A DNA stretch of 64,000 nucleotides from Cyanobium sp. FGCU6. Its GTDB lineage: Bacteria > Cyanobacteriota > Cyanobacteriia > PCC-6307 > Cyanobiaceae. The notes beneath the pieces are model-generated. The model saw only the letters and a program-made list of their open reading frames with translations, ran no database searches and was not told where the DNA came from. Of the stretch, positions 1 to 9,245 are shown piece by piece. Both the position numbers and the translations under genes were made by a program. Location: positions 248,001 through 312,000 of the forward strand of contig JANWUR010000002.1 in assembly GCA_024958655.1 (NCBI GenBank). Reading direction: 5' to 3'. How positions within the stretch are numbered: the stretch's first letter is position 1; the number at the start of each line of letters is the position of its first letter.

Positions 1-725
1 CCAGCCTGGCGGCGATGCAGGCCAGCCTGGAGGCCAGTGGCTGCGAGATCGTCACGGTGGCGGTCCGTCGCGTGCAGTCGGCAGCGGCGGGTCATGAGGG
101 GCTGATCGAGGCGATCGACTGGAGCCGGATCTGGATGCTGCCCAACACCGCCGGCTGCGCCACGGCCGAGGAGGCGGTGCGGGTGGCACGGCTGGGCCGC
201 GAACTGGCGAAGCTGGCCGGCCAGGAGGACAACACCTTCGTGAAGCTGGAGGTGATCCCCGATGCCCGCCACCTGCTGCCCGATCCGATCGGCACCCTGG
301 CCGCAGCCGAGCAGCTGGTGAAGGAAGGCTTCACGGTGCTGCCCTACATCCATGCCGATCCGGTGCTGGCGCAGCGCCTCGAGCAGGTGGGCTGCGCCAC
401 GGTGATGCCACTGGGCTCGCCGATCGGCTCGGGGCAGGGGATCCGCAACGCCGCCAGCATCGCCCTGATCATCGAGAACGCCGGGGTGCCTGTGGTGGTG
501 GACGCGGGGATCGGCGTGCCCAGCGAGGCGGCCCAGGCCATGGAGATGGGGGCCGACGCCCTGCTGATCAACAGCGCCATCGCCCTGGCCGGCGATCCGC
601 CAGCGATGGCGCGAGCCATGGCCCTGGCCTGCGAGGCCGGTCGGGCGGCGCTGCTCGCGGGTCGGCTGCCGGTGCGGGCCGAAGCTTCCCCCAGTTCGCC
701 CCAGTGCGGCCGCGTCGGCACGTGA
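1..725 (+). CDS. thiG: Thiazole synthase ThiG (5' end cut by window)
   Basis: This is the C-terminal part, about 240 residues, of the TIM-barrel enzyme that builds the thiazole phosphate ring of thiamine from deoxyxylulose phosphate, dehydroglycine and ThiS thiocarboxylate. The Schiff-base lysine lies in the motif VKLEVIPD. The phosphate-binding loops GSPIGSGQG and [13 protein letters not shown] are intact, and ALLINSAIA near the end is typical of the family. The reading frame is open to the left edge, so the start lies outside the window. The family is usually about 255-270 residues, so only a little is missing. The final 15 or so residues, rich in S, P and G, are a lineage-specific tail. 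Confidence 0.95.
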   Translation, partial: SLAAMQASLEASGCEIVTVAVRRVQSAAAGHEGLIEAIDWSRIWMLPNTAGCATAEEAVRVARLGRELAKLAGQEDNTFVKLEVIPDARHLLPDPIGTLAAAEQLVKEGFTVLPYIHADPVLAQRLEQVGCATVMPLGSPIGSGQGIRNAASIALIIENAGVPVVVDAGIGVPSEAAQAMEMGADALLINSAIALAGDPPAMARAMALACEAGRAALLAGRLPVRAEASPSSPQCGRVGT

Positions 726-818
726 GGCGCTGATCACGGGGACTGTGACGATCCATGCCGGTTGCCCGGAGCCCACAGATGGGGTCCATAGGGTTTTCCG
801 ACCCTTCCTCCCCCTCCG

Positions 819-986
819 ATGCAAGTCACCGAAGAAGATGGCGGCAAGCTGAACGCCTTCGCCAAGGAGCCGCGCATGGTGATCGTGGAGGAGGGAGAGG
901 AAAGCCCCCGCAGCACCCGCTGGCTGCTGATCGGCGGCCTGGTGCTGGTGGCCGTGATGGTGGCCGTGGCCGCCGGGATCAGCTGA
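819..986 (+). CDS. psb34: Psb34-like (ssl1498 family) PSII assembly protein
   Basis: A 55-residue single-span membrane protein. The N-terminal half carries the family pattern TEEDGGKLNAFAKEP. A basic linker (SPRSTRW) and one transmembrane segment (LLIGGLVLVAVMVAVAAG) end the protein. Psb34 in Synechocystis is a small high-light-inducible-like protein bound to CP47 during photosystem II assembly or repair; that role is inferred here from the sequence pattern and length. It stands alone between thiG and sqdB on the same strand. The start is the ATG that gives the conserved N-terminus. Confidence 0.85.
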   Translation: MQVTEEDGGKLNAFAKEPRMVIVEEGEESPRSTRWLLIGGLVLVAVMVAVAAGIS

Positions 987-1073
987 GTTCGCCCCGTCTC
1001 TCCCCGGCGCCAGGGGCGATCGAACGCCTGTAGTAGCTTGCCCCGTGAGCAACCGCCCGTTCAGGAGTCAGGG

Positions 1074-2270
1074 GTGAAGGTTTTCGTTCTCGGCGGTGAC
1101 GGCTTCTGCGGCTGGCCGTGCGCGGTCAACCTGTCGGATGCGGGCCACGACGTGGTGATCGTCGACAACCTCAGCCGCCGCAAGATCGACGTCGACCTCG
1201 AGGTCGACTCGCTCACGCCCATCGCCACGATCTCCGAGCGCCTGAGGGCCTGGGAGCAGGTGGGTGGGCGTGCGATGCGCTTCGTGCACCTCGACATCGC
1301 CCGTGAGTACGACCGTCTGCTGGATCTGCTGCGCACGGAACGCCCAGAGGCGGTGGTTCATTTCGCCGAACAGCGGGCTGCTCCCTACTCGATGAAGAGC
1401 AGCGCCAACAAGCGCTACACGGTCGACAACAACGTCAACGGCACCCACAACCTGCTGGCCGCGATCGTGGAGAGCGGCCTTGACATCCACATCGTGCACC
1501 TGGGCACGATGGGGGTCTACGGCTATGGCTCGCACAGGGGCGCCACCATCCCCGAGGGTTATCTCACGGTGGAAGTGCCGCAGCCCGATGGCAGCCGCTT
1601 CACCGAGAAGATCCTGCACCCAGCGGATCCCGGCAGCGTTTATCACATGACGAAAACGCTCGATCAGCTGCTGTTCTTCTACTACAACAAGAACGACAGC
1701 ATCCGCGTCACCGATCTTCACCAGGGCATCGTCTGGGGCACCAACACCGACCTCACCGATCGCGATCCGCGGCTCACCAACCGTTTCGACTACGACGGTG
1801 ACTACGGCACGGTGCTGAACCGCTTCCTGATGCAGGCCGCCATCGGTTATCCCCTCACCGTGCATGGCACCGGCGGCCAGACCCGCGCGTTCATCCACAT
1901 CCGCGACTCGGTGAAGTGCGTACAGCTGGCGCTTGAACATCCGCCTACGAGCGGCGAGAAGGTCAAGATCTTCAACCAGATGACGGAAAGTCACCAGGTG
2001 GGCGAACTGGCCCGCAAGGTGGCCTCCCTCACAGGAGCTCAGATCAACTATCTGCCGAATCCGCGCAAGGAGGCGATCGAGAACGACCTGATCGTCGACA
2101 ACCGCTGCTTCATTGAACTGGGCCTCAGTCCCACCACCCTCGATGACGGACTTCTGGCGGAAGTGGTGGATGTGGCCCGGCGCTGGGCCGACCGCTGCGA
2201 CCGCTCACGCATTCCCTGCGTTTCGGCATGGACGCAGCGTCAGGCAGAAGCGATCAGGGCCATGGCCTGA
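1074..2270 (+). CDS. sqdB: UDP-sulfoquinovose synthase SqdB
   Basis: A 398-residue short-chain dehydrogenase/reductase that converts UDP-glucose and sulfite to UDP-sulfoquinovose, the head-group donor for the thylakoid sulfolipid SQDG. The Rossmann loop is GGDGFCGWP at the extreme N-terminus. The catalytic YxxxK appears as YHMTK and the conserved threonine is in LGTMGVYGYG. Length fits the family (about 400). The GTG at 1074 is chosen because it places the Rossmann fold at residue 3 and is preceded by CAGGAG at about 1062-1067. The next gene, sqdX, starts 12 bases downstream, so the two form an operon. Confidence 0.97.
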   Translation: MKVFVLGGDGFCGWPCAVNLSDAGHDVVIVDNLSRRKIDVDLEVDSLTPIATISERLRAWEQVGGRAMRFVHLDIAREYDRLLDLLRTERPEAVVHFAEQRAAPYSMKSSANKRYTVDNNVNGTHNLLAAIVESGLDIHIVHLGTMGVYGYGSHRGATIPEGYLTVEVPQPDGSRFTEKILHPADPGSVYHMTKTLDQLLFFYYNKNDSIRVTDLHQGIVWGTNTDLTDRDPRLTNRFDYDGDYGTVLNRFLMQAAIGYPLTVHGTGGQTRAFIHIRDSVKCVQLALEHPPTSGEKVKIFNQMTESHQVGELARKVASLTGAQINYLPNPRKEAIENDLIVDNRCFIELGLSPTTLDDGLLAEVVDVARRWADRCDRSRIPCVSAWTQRQAEAIRAMA

Positions 2271-2282
2271 TCCGGGGCCCAC

Positions 2283-3419
2283 GTGAAGATCGTCTTTTTC
2301 AGCGAAACCTTTTTGCCCAAGGTCGACGGGATCGTCACCCGTCTCACCAAGACCGTGCAGCACCTTGTGGCCGCTGGCGATGAGGTGCTGATCTTCTGTC
2401 CGGAGGGGGCGCCGGAGACCTGGATGGGCGCCCGTGTGGTCGGGGTGCCGGCCCTGCCCCTGCCCCTCTACCCCGAACTGAAGCTGGCCCTGCCCCGGCC
2501 CTCGGTGTCGGAGGCGCTCGAGGCGTTCGCCCCCGATCTGATCCACGTGGTGAACCCCGCCGTGCTGGGTCTGGGCGGCATCTGGCTGGCGAAGACCCGC
2601 GGCATCCCGCTGGTGGCCAGCTACCACACCCATCTGCCCAAGTACCTGGAGCACTACGGCATGGGCATGCTGGAGCCGCTGCTGTGGGAACTGCTCAAGG
2701 CAGCGCACAACCAGGCCCAGCTCAACCTCTGCACCTCCACCGCGATGGTGGGCGAACTGAGCGCCAAGGGCATCCAGCACACCGCCCTCTGGCAGCGCGG
2801 CGTGGACACCGAACTGTTCCGCCCCGCCCTGCGCAGCGAGGCCATGCGCCAGCGGCTGCACGGCCGCCACGACGACACCGGCAATCTGCTGCTCTACATC
2901 GGCCGGCTGTCGGCGGAGAAGCAGATCGAGCGCATCCGACCGGTACTTGAAGCCCTGCCCGACACCCGCCTGGCCCTGGTGGGGGACGGGCCGTACCGCC
3001 AGCAGCTTGAACGCCTGTTCGAGAGCACCCCCACCACCTTCGTGGGCTACCTGGCCGGGGAGGACCTCGCCAGCGCCTATGCCAGTGGCGACGCCTTCCT
3101 GTTCCCCTCCAGCACCGAAACCCTGGGCCTGGTGCTGCTGGAGGCGATGGCGGCCGGCTGTCCGGTGGTGGGCGCCAATCGCGGTGGCATCCCCGACATC
3201 GTGAGCGACGGGGTGAATGGCTTTCTCTACGACCCTGATCAGGACGGCAGCCTCACCACCGCCGTGAGGAACCTGCTGGGTGAAGCGAACACCCGCGGCG
3301 CCCTCAGGCTCGCTGCCCGCGAGGAGGCAGAGCGCTGGGGCTGGGCCGCCGCCACCGAGCAACTGCGGGGCTACTACAGGCAGGTGCTCGGTCAGCGCCG
3401 GCTCGAACTGGTGGCCTGA
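2283..3419 (+). CDS. sqdX: SQDG synthase, GT4 glycosyltransferase SqdX
   Basis: A 378-residue GT-B glycosyltransferase that moves sulfoquinovose from UDP-sulfoquinovose to diacylglycerol, finishing sulfolipid synthesis at the membrane. The N-terminal acceptor domain starts KIVFFSETFLPKVDGIV. The GT4 donor-site motif SSTETLGLVLLEAMAAG, with the two glutamates of EX7E, lies near residues 275-295. It follows sqdB with 12 bases between, and GTG is the start. It converges on the PBP2 gene with only 6 bases between the stop codons, so no room is left for a strong terminator. Confidence 0.95.
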   Translation: MKIVFFSETFLPKVDGIVTRLTKTVQHLVAAGDEVLIFCPEGAPETWMGARVVGVPALPLPLYPELKLALPRPSVSEALEAFAPDLIHVVNPAVLGLGGIWLAKTRGIPLVASYHTHLPKYLEHYGMGMLEPLLWELLKAAHNQAQLNLCTSTAMVGELSAKGIQHTALWQRGVDTELFRPALRSEAMRQRLHGRHDDTGNLLLYIGRLSAEKQIERIRPVLEALPDTRLALVGDGPYRQQLERLFESTPTTFVGYLAGEDLASAYASGDAFLFPSSTETLGLVLLEAMAAGCPVVGANRGGIPDIVSDGVNGFLYDPDQDGSLTTAVRNLLGEANTRGALRLAAREEAERWGWAAATEQLRGYYRQVLGQRRLELVA

Positions 3420-3425
3420 GACTCT

Positions 3426-5189
3426 TCAGGGGGCTGGGGTTGGCGGGGCGGCGGTGCTGCCGGGTCGGAACCAGGTGGTCATCAGGGCCTTCACCATCGG
3501 CGCCGCAACGGTGCCGCCATAACCGCCGGAGTTTTCGCCGAAGGCGATGATCACCAGATTGGGGCGATCGGCCGGGGCATAGCCACCGAACCAGGCATGA
3601 TCCGGACGCGGTGGATCCTCGGCGGTACCGGTCTTGCCGGCCACCGGCGGCAGGGAGGAATCGTTGAGCAGACGGGCGGTGCCTTCGGTGACCACCATCC
3701 TCAGCCCCTTGCGCACCACTTCCAGGGTCTCGGGTTTGAGGCCGATCCAGGTGCGCTGGGTGGGGCGTTCCACCAGGTGGGGGGTCACCAGCCAGCCGCC
3801 ATTCGACACGGCCGCATAGAGCCGGGCCATCTGGAGAGCCGTCACGGTCACCGCCCCCTGGCCGATGGCGGAGGTGATCGTGTCCACCGGCGTCCAGGGT
3901 TCGCCGAGCACCTTCTTCTTCCAGGCTGGATCCCCGAGCAGACCAGGGGTTTCCTCGTCCTTCAGTTCCACGCCGGTGAGCCGCCCGTACCCCATCCGAC
4001 GGGCGGCCTTGAACAATTCCTCGGGGCCCACCTTCAACCCCACCTGGTAATAGAAGCTGTTGCTGCTCACGGCCAGGGCGAAGGGGAAGCCGATGCTGCC
4101 GAAGGAGCCGTGATCGGCGTAGCACTGGCCGTAGTAACAGAAGCTCCCCATCGTGGGCACGGTGGAGGTGGGGCCGTAGCTGCCCGACTCCAGCCCGGCG
4201 ATCGTGGTGACGATCTTGAAGGTGCTGGCCGGCGGGAACCCCTGGAACGCCCGGTTGAGCATCGGCGCCTCGGGGCGGTTGAGATCGTTCCACTGGGCGA
4301 TGGTGGGTCCCGTGGAGAAGATGTTGGGATCAAACGCCGGGCGGCTGGCCAGCGCCCGGATGGCTCCGGTCTGGGGATCAAGGGCGACGATCGCCCCCTT
4401 CGCCACCGTGTCGAGGGCCCGTTCAGCGGCTTTCTGGAGATCGAGATCGAGGGTCAGCCGCAGGTCGCGGCCGGCCCGGGCCGGTTTGTCGCCGAGAACG
4501 CGCTGCACCTGTCCGGCGGCATTCACCTCCAGCTGCTGTCCTCCCCATTCGCCCCGGAGGTGGGATTCATAGGCCTGCTCGATGCCGCTGCGGCCGATGC
4601 GATCACGGATCCGATAGCCGCGCTCGCGCAGACGTTCGTACTCCTCCTCGGTGATGCTGCTGGTGTACCCCATCACGTGGGCACCGAGGCGGCCGTGGGG
4701 ATAGGTGCGCAGCACATCGGCCCCCACCTCGGCTCCGGAGAGGGTGGAGGCCTGCTCGCGGAAGCGCAGCACCTGCTCCGGCGAGAGGGAGGAGGCCAGC
4801 AGGATGCGGAAGCCTTCGTCATTGGCGCCCCGCCGACGCTGATCATCGAGCGTTCCGGCCTGCAGGCCGAGCAGCGCCGCCAGCCGGTCCCGCAGGGCAG
4901 GCCATTGGCGCTCGCTCACCAGCCGAGGCTGGACATAGAGGTTGTAGGTGAGCCGATTGGTGGCCAGGACCCGGCCATGGCGATCGAGCAGCCGGCCGCG
5001 GATCGGATCGCGGGGAATCAGGCGAATGCGGTTCTCGTCGGCCATCGCCCGGTGCTCCCGGCCATGCAGCAGCTGCAGCCAGGCCAGGCGCACCGTCATC
5101 GCCCCGCACAGGGCAAGCACCAGAGCCATCAGCACCGCCGCCTGGGAGCCGACGCCGGTGTGGCGGGAGGTACCCGGGACGTAAGCCAT
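3426..5189 (-). CDS. mrdA: Penicillin-binding protein 2 (class B transpeptidase)
   Basis: A 587-residue class B PBP that cross-links peptidoglycan, in the PBP2/MrdA (elongasome) family. One N-terminal membrane anchor spans roughly residues 15-40, followed by a dimerisation domain containing RGRLLDRHG. The transpeptidase active site is complete: S-x-x-K as STFK (about 322-325), S-x-N as SSN (about 375-377) and KTGTAE (about 519-524). The last 20 residues are proline-rich. Its ATG overlaps the stop of the upstream gene (shared base at 5189), so the two are probably translationally coupled. Confidence 0.95.
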   Translation of the reverse strand: MAYVPGTSRHTGVGSQAAVLMALVLALCGAMTVRLAWLQLLHGREHRAMADENRIRLIPRDPIRGRLLDRHGRVLATNRLTYNLYVQPRLVSERQWPALRDRLAALLGLQAGTLDDQRRRGANDEGFRILLASSLSPEQVLRFREQASTLSGAEVGADVLRTYPHGRLGAHVMGYTSSITEEEYERLRERGYRIRDRIGRSGIEQAYESHLRGEWGGQQLEVNAAGQVQRVLGDKPARAGRDLRLTLDLDLQKAAERALDTVAKGAIVALDPQTGAIRALASRPAFDPNIFSTGPTIAQWNDLNRPEAPMLNRAFQGFPPASTFKIVTTIAGLESGSYGPTSTVPTMGSFCYYGQCYADHGSFGSIGFPFALAVSSNSFYYQVGLKVGPEELFKAARRMGYGRLTGVELKDEETPGLLGDPAWKKKVLGEPWTPVDTITSAIGQGAVTVTALQMARLYAAVSNGGWLVTPHLVERPTQRTWIGLKPETLEVVRKGLRMVVTEGTARLLNDSSLPPVAGKTGTAEDPPRPDHAWFGGYAPADRPNLVIIAFGENSGGYGGTVAAPMVKALMTTWFRPGSTAAPPTPAP

Positions 5190-5584
5190 CAGCGCCCGGC
5201 CGTGTCTCCGGAGCCGCCGGCGATCAGATGACGCTCAAGGGCATCGAGCCGGGCCCCGATGCGGGCGAGAGCGGTCTGCAGTTCGGCCGTGTCCTCCGGG
5301 TCGGCGGGGGTGGGCGCCGGCTCGGGCTCCACATCCCTCACCTCCACCTTCATCACCGGATTGCCGAGGCCCGGCTGGAGGCGATCCAGGCCTTCGCGCA
5401 CCCGGCTGGCCGCCGGCTCGCCCTCCTGCCGAAGATGCCCGAGCGGATCGGGGTGACTGCCGTCGAAGGCGGCGAGCACCTCCCGGGGGCCGCCCTTGCG
5501 GACCCGGTCCGCCACCGCCATCCCCACCGGCAGGACGTCCTGCATCAGTGCCAGGCGCAGGGCATCGAGGGGATCGGTGGCCAT
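5189..5584 (-). CDS. Conserved hypothetical protein, acidic with coiled C-terminus
   Basis: The 131-residue protein starts MATDPLDALRLALMQDVLPVG. A longer in-frame start at 5683 would overlap the neighbour and adds an unlikely basic leader, so the ATG at 5584 is preferred. The middle is amphipathic, followed by a proline-rich linker (EPEPAPTPADPED) and a short helix near the end (ELQTALARIGARLDALERHLI) suited to a coiled coil. No catalytic motif is visible. It is coupled to the PBP2 gene by overlapping stop and start, so a link to envelope growth is possible but unproven. Confidence 0.7.
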   Translation of the reverse strand: MATDPLDALRLALMQDVLPVGMAVADRVRKGGPREVLAAFDGSHPDPLGHLRQEGEPAASRVREGLDRLQPGLGNPVMKVEVRDVEPEPAPTPADPEDTAELQTALARIGARLDALERHLIAGGSGDTAGR

Positions 5585-5651
5585 GGCTGAAGGAGAAGCG
5601 CCGTTGACCACCAGTCTGGCGTGGCGGGTGGATGAGAGGAGCGGCCGTCCG

Positions 5652-6281
5652 TCAGGGCTGGGGCCGCTGGACCCCGGGGTCAACGATCAGCTGGCGGCAG
5701 AAGCGCTGGCTCCCCAGCCACCAGCCCCCTGCCACGGCGAGCACCAGCAGCAGGCTGAGGGGCAGGAGAGCCTGGCGGGTGACGTCGAGACTCACCCACT
5801 CCAACCATCCCCGCAGCAGGCGCTCGCGGTCGAAGCGGCGCCGCTCGCGCAGGCCCTCCCTCTCCCGGCGCTGCAGCGCCCGCTCGACCCAGCGCTCGAA
5901 AGCCCGCTTCTTGGTGACGGCCATCTTGCGCTCCACCTCGAGCAGGTGGCCGGCGGTGAGCTCGGGGTTGAAGGTGCTGATCAGCTCCAGGCTCTTGAGG
6001 AACATCTCCACGGCGCCGTCCTTCACCGCCAGCTCGCCCGGCTCGAGAGCGCCCCAGTCGAGTTCGGGGTAGAAGCGCAGGCGGTTGGCCTGGATCTGCT
6101 CCTCGCTCAGCTGTCCGGGTTCCCGCAGCCAGCGATCGGTGTTGGCATCGAAACGACGCCAGTAAAGGAAGGGGTTGAGATAGATGACACGTCCAGCGAG
6201 CAGGATGCTGTCCTGCTGGAGCCGGCGCTGAAGCTGGAGGTCCGGCTCGCTGGTGCCGGCGGTCGGGACGGCGGAAGTCAC
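5652..6281 (-). CDS. Conserved hypothetical membrane-anchored protein
   Basis: About 209 residues from a GTG at 6281; a GTG-type start at 6362 would overlap guaA and add a low-quality leader. The N-terminal half contains a WRRFDANTDRWL stretch; the middle is very rich in Arg and Glu (a long charged helix, EREGLRERRRFDRERLL). A single membrane segment near the C-terminus (LLPLSLLLVLAVAGGWWLG) suggests a tail-anchored or inward-facing protein. It lies between guaA and the PBP2 operon on the same strand. No family function is recognised. Confidence 0.65.
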   Translation of the reverse strand: MTSAVPTAGTSEPDLQLQRRLQQDSILLAGRVIYLNPFLYWRRFDANTDRWLREPGQLSEEQIQANRLRFYPELDWGALEPGELAVKDGAVEMFLKSLELISTFNPELTAGHLLEVERKMAVTKKRAFERWVERALQRREREGLRERRRFDRERLLRGWLEWVSLDVTRQALLPLSLLLVLAVAGGWWLGSQRFCRQLIVDPGVQRPQP

Positions 6282-6352
6282 AGCGGTCGCGGCACGGGCC
6301 GATGGATGCTGATCGTATCGGCGTGGACCCGAAGCGGCCAGCCCCCCGTGCC

Positions 6353-7963
6353 CTACTCCCACTCGATCGTGCCCGGCGGTTTGCTGGTGATGTCCAGCAC
6401 CACCCGGTTCACGCCCTTCACCTCGTTGACGATCCGGTTGGAGATCAGCTCCAGCAGGTCGTAGGGCAGACGCGACCAGTCGGCGGTCATGCCGTCTTCG
6501 GAGGAGACGCAGCGCAGCACCACCGGGAACGCGTAGGTGCGCTTGTCGCCCATCACGCCCACGCTGCGAACCGGCAGCAGCACGGCGAAGGCTTGCCAGA
6601 TCTCGTCGTAGAGGCCGGCGTCACGCACCTCCTCGCGCACGACCAGGTCGGCATCGCGCAGGATGTCGAGCTTCTCGTCGGTGACCTCCCCCAGGATCCG
6701 GATCGCCAGGCCGGGGCCGGGGAACGGATGGCGGCCCACGATCTCCTGGGGCAGGCCGAGGCTGCGGCCCACCTTGCGCACCTCGTCCTTGAACAGGCGG
6801 CGCAGGGGTTCCACCAGCTTGAACTGCAGGTCCTTGGGCAGACCACCGACGTTGTGGTGGCTCTTGATCTTCACGGCCACCCGCTCGCCGGTTTTGGGAT
6901 CAATATTGGTGCCGGCCGATTCAATCACATCCGGATAGAGCGTTCCCTGGGCGAGGTAGTCGAAGGGACCGAGCCGCTTGCTTTCCTCCTCGAAGACGCG
7001 GATGAATTCGGTGCCGATCAGCTTGCGCTTCTCCTCCGGATCGGTGACACCGGCAAGCTTGCCGATGAAGCGCTCGCGGGCATTGATGTATTCCACGTTG
7101 ATGTGGAACTTCCTGTCGAAGAAGTCCATCAGAAACTCGGGCTCGCCCTTGCGCATGAAGCCCTGGTCGATGAACATGCAGGTGAGCTGATCGCCGATCG
7201 CCCGGTGCAGCAGGAAGGCGAGGGTGGAGGAATCCACACCGCCCGAGAGGGCCAGCAGCACGCGTTTGTCGCCCACCTGGGCCCGCACGTCGGCGATCGC
7301 TTCGTCGATGAAGGCGGCGGTGGTCCAGTCGGGTGCACAGCCGCAGATGTGATAGACGAAATTGCGGATCAGGGCCATGCCGCATAGGGAGTGCACCACC
7401 TCCGGGTGAAACTGCACGCCGTAGAGCCGGCGCCCGTGGTGGGCCACTGCGGCCTCCGGCGTGTTCTCGGTATGGGCGAGACGCACGAAGCCCTCCGGCA
7501 GGCGCTCCACCGAATCGCCATGGCTCATCCACATCGTCGAGCCGTTCTCAACGTTGGTGAGCAGATCGATCGGATCATCCACGTACAGCGGCGCCTTGCC
7601 GTATTCGGCCCGTCCCGCGGCCACCACCGATCCCCCCAGCTGCTGCACCATCAGCTGCATGCCGTAGCAGACACCCAGCACGGGGATGCCGAGATTCCAG
7701 ATCTCCGGATCGCACACCGGGGCCCCCGGTTCGTACACCGAACTGGGCCCACCGCTGAGGATGATGCCGCGAGGAGCGAGGGCCCTCAGGTCGGCGGCGC
7801 TGGTGGTGTAGGCCATCACCAGTGAGAACACCTCGGTTTCGCGCACGCGCCGCGCGATCAGCTCGGAATACTGGGAGCCGAAATCCAGGATGACGATGGC
7901 CGGATGGCGGGACGACCCGCTCGCCGCATCGCGCACCGCGGCGGAGGGAGCGGTCTGGGTCAT
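6353..7963 (-). CDS. guaA: GMP synthase (glutamine-hydrolysing)
   Basis: A 536-residue enzyme that aminates XMP to GMP. It has an N-terminal class I glutamine amidotransferase domain ([18 protein letters not shown]; nucleophile in [16 protein letters not shown]) followed by an ATP pyrophosphatase domain with the P-loop LSGGVDSS and the dimerisation domain ending in [10 protein letters not shown]. Length and order fit the family. The ATG at 7963 is preferred over a GTG 15 bases upstream. It is 27 bases downstream of cbiD on the same strand, so the two may be co-transcribed. Confidence 0.97.
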   Translation of the reverse strand: MTQTAPSAAVRDAASGSSRHPAIVILDFGSQYSELIARRVRETEVFSLVMAYTTSAADLRALAPRGIILSGGPSSVYEPGAPVCDPEIWNLGIPVLGVCYGMQLMVQQLGGSVVAAGRAEYGKAPLYVDDPIDLLTNVENGSTMWMSHGDSVERLPEGFVRLAHTENTPEAAVAHHGRRLYGVQFHPEVVHSLCGMALIRNFVYHICGCAPDWTTAAFIDEAIADVRAQVGDKRVLLALSGGVDSSTLAFLLHRAIGDQLTCMFIDQGFMRKGEPEFLMDFFDRKFHINVEYINARERFIGKLAGVTDPEEKRKLIGTEFIRVFEEESKRLGPFDYLAQGTLYPDVIESAGTNIDPKTGERVAVKIKSHHNVGGLPKDLQFKLVEPLRRLFKDEVRKVGRSLGLPQEIVGRHPFPGPGLAIRILGEVTDEKLDILRDADLVVREEVRDAGLYDEIWQAFAVLLPVRSVGVMGDKRTYAFPVVLRCVSSEDGMTADWSRLPYDLLELISNRIVNEVKGVNRVVLDITSKPPGTIEWE

Positions 7964-7990
7964 GTAGGGCGGCGGCACGCTGTCTGCACC

Positions 7991-9151
7991 CTACGGCGCA
8001 CCCCCAAGGGTCTCCAGCAGGGGTCCGCCGATCGGTCCGGCAGCCCGGATGCGCCGACTGCGGTCGAACAGCACGGCTCCCACCGCCGTGCCGGTCTCGC
8101 CGTGGCGGGCCAGATAGTCGCGGCAACGGTCCTCGATGGTGACGGCAAGGCGCCGCCGCAGCCGCTCAGCCAGCTCGGGATCGGTCGCATCGAGGCCGGC
8201 GAGGGCCGCCTCCGTGGTGGGGGCGGCGTACAGATCCGCCAGGGCACTCCCGGCGAGACCCTCGAGGGCCGCCAGGGCGGTGAGCACCTCCGCGCGGCCA
8301 TCGGCCAGGTGGTGGTGGGTGTGGAAGATCCCGCCCGCCAGCTTCACGAGCTTGCCCTGCACGCCGAACAGCAACAGCCGCTGCACCCGCTGCTGGGCCG
8401 CGGCCACCAGCAGCGGCCCGAGCCAGTTGCCGGCTTTGAGCAGCAGGGCGGGGGGCAGACCGCAGCGGGGCGCCAGGTCGAGCCCGTTCTCGCCGATCAC
8501 CAGCACCAGATCACCGCCGAAGCCGGGGGCCGCCGCCCGGGCCGCGAGCTCGTCGCGGGCCGAGCCGAGCTGATCGGGATCAGCGCCGGCCTGCACCTCG
8601 GCCCGTGTGCCGATCAGGGCCAGCCCGTCCACTACTCCGAAGGCGGCATTGCTGGTGCGCTCAGCCAGCACCCGACCGGCCGGCAGCACCACCTTCAGCC
8701 GCAGCCCACGGCCGGGCGGCAGCAGGGGTCGCAGGTTGGCCCGCAGCAGGCGGCGGGCGTAGTCCGAAACACAGGCGTCGGCGCTGCCGGCCCGCACACC
8801 CACCCCCTCACCCGCCTCGATCAACAGAGGATCGGCCCCATCGGCGGCTGGTGACTCATGCCAACAGGCGAGCACCCACACCACCAGCCCGCGGGTGAGA
8901 TCGAGCCGATCGCCCGGATCACACACCGCCTCGCCCAGGGCCCAGCCATCCACCAGAAGGGCCGCCGCCCGCACCGCCACGGGCCGCATACCGGGCGGCT
9001 CCAGCAGCTCCAGCTGCCGCTGTGGATTGAAGGGATGCCCAAGCAAGGCTCCCAGGGCCGCCCGGGCCGCCGCGGCCACCCACACCGGCAGGGTGAAGCC
9101 CGCGGGCCCAGGATCAGGCGCCACCGGCTCGTTCGGGGCGGAAACGTCCAT
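7991..9151 (-). CDS. cbiD: Cobalt-precorrin-5B C1-methyltransferase CbiD
   Basis: A 386-residue enzyme of the anaerobic (early cobalt insertion) corrin pathway that methylates C1 of cobalt-precorrin-5B. The family signature is the TSNAAFGVVDGLALIGT stretch, and a second is GNWLGPLLVAAA with FGVQGKLVKLAGGIFHTHHH. Picocyanobacteria make pseudocobalamin by this route. The ATG at 9151 gives the expected N-terminus; the longer open frame upstream reads through the divergent aminotransferase promoter and is rejected. Confidence 0.92.
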   Translation of the reverse strand: MDVSAPNEPVAPDPGPAGFTLPVWVAAAARAALGALLGHPFNPQRQLELLEPPGMRPVAVRAAALLVDGWALGEAVCDPGDRLDLTRGLVVWVLACWHESPAADGADPLLIEAGEGVGVRAGSADACVSDYARRLLRANLRPLLPPGRGLRLKVVLPAGRVLAERTSNAAFGVVDGLALIGTRAEVQAGADPDQLGSARDELAARAAAPGFGGDLVLVIGENGLDLAPRCGLPPALLLKAGNWLGPLLVAAAQQRVQRLLLFGVQGKLVKLAGGIFHTHHHLADGRAEVLTALAALEGLAGSALADLYAAPTTEAALAGLDATDPELAERLRRRLAVTIEDRCRDYLARHGETGTAVGAVLFDRSRRIRAAGPIGGPLLETLGGAP

Positions 9152-9245
9152 CGGCAGGGGTGGTGCGGCAAGGCCGTTTTTTATGGTGGTCGATTGCGCT
9201 GCCGCCGCCCGGCCGGCACCGCCCGCCTTCCGCGCCGCTCCCACC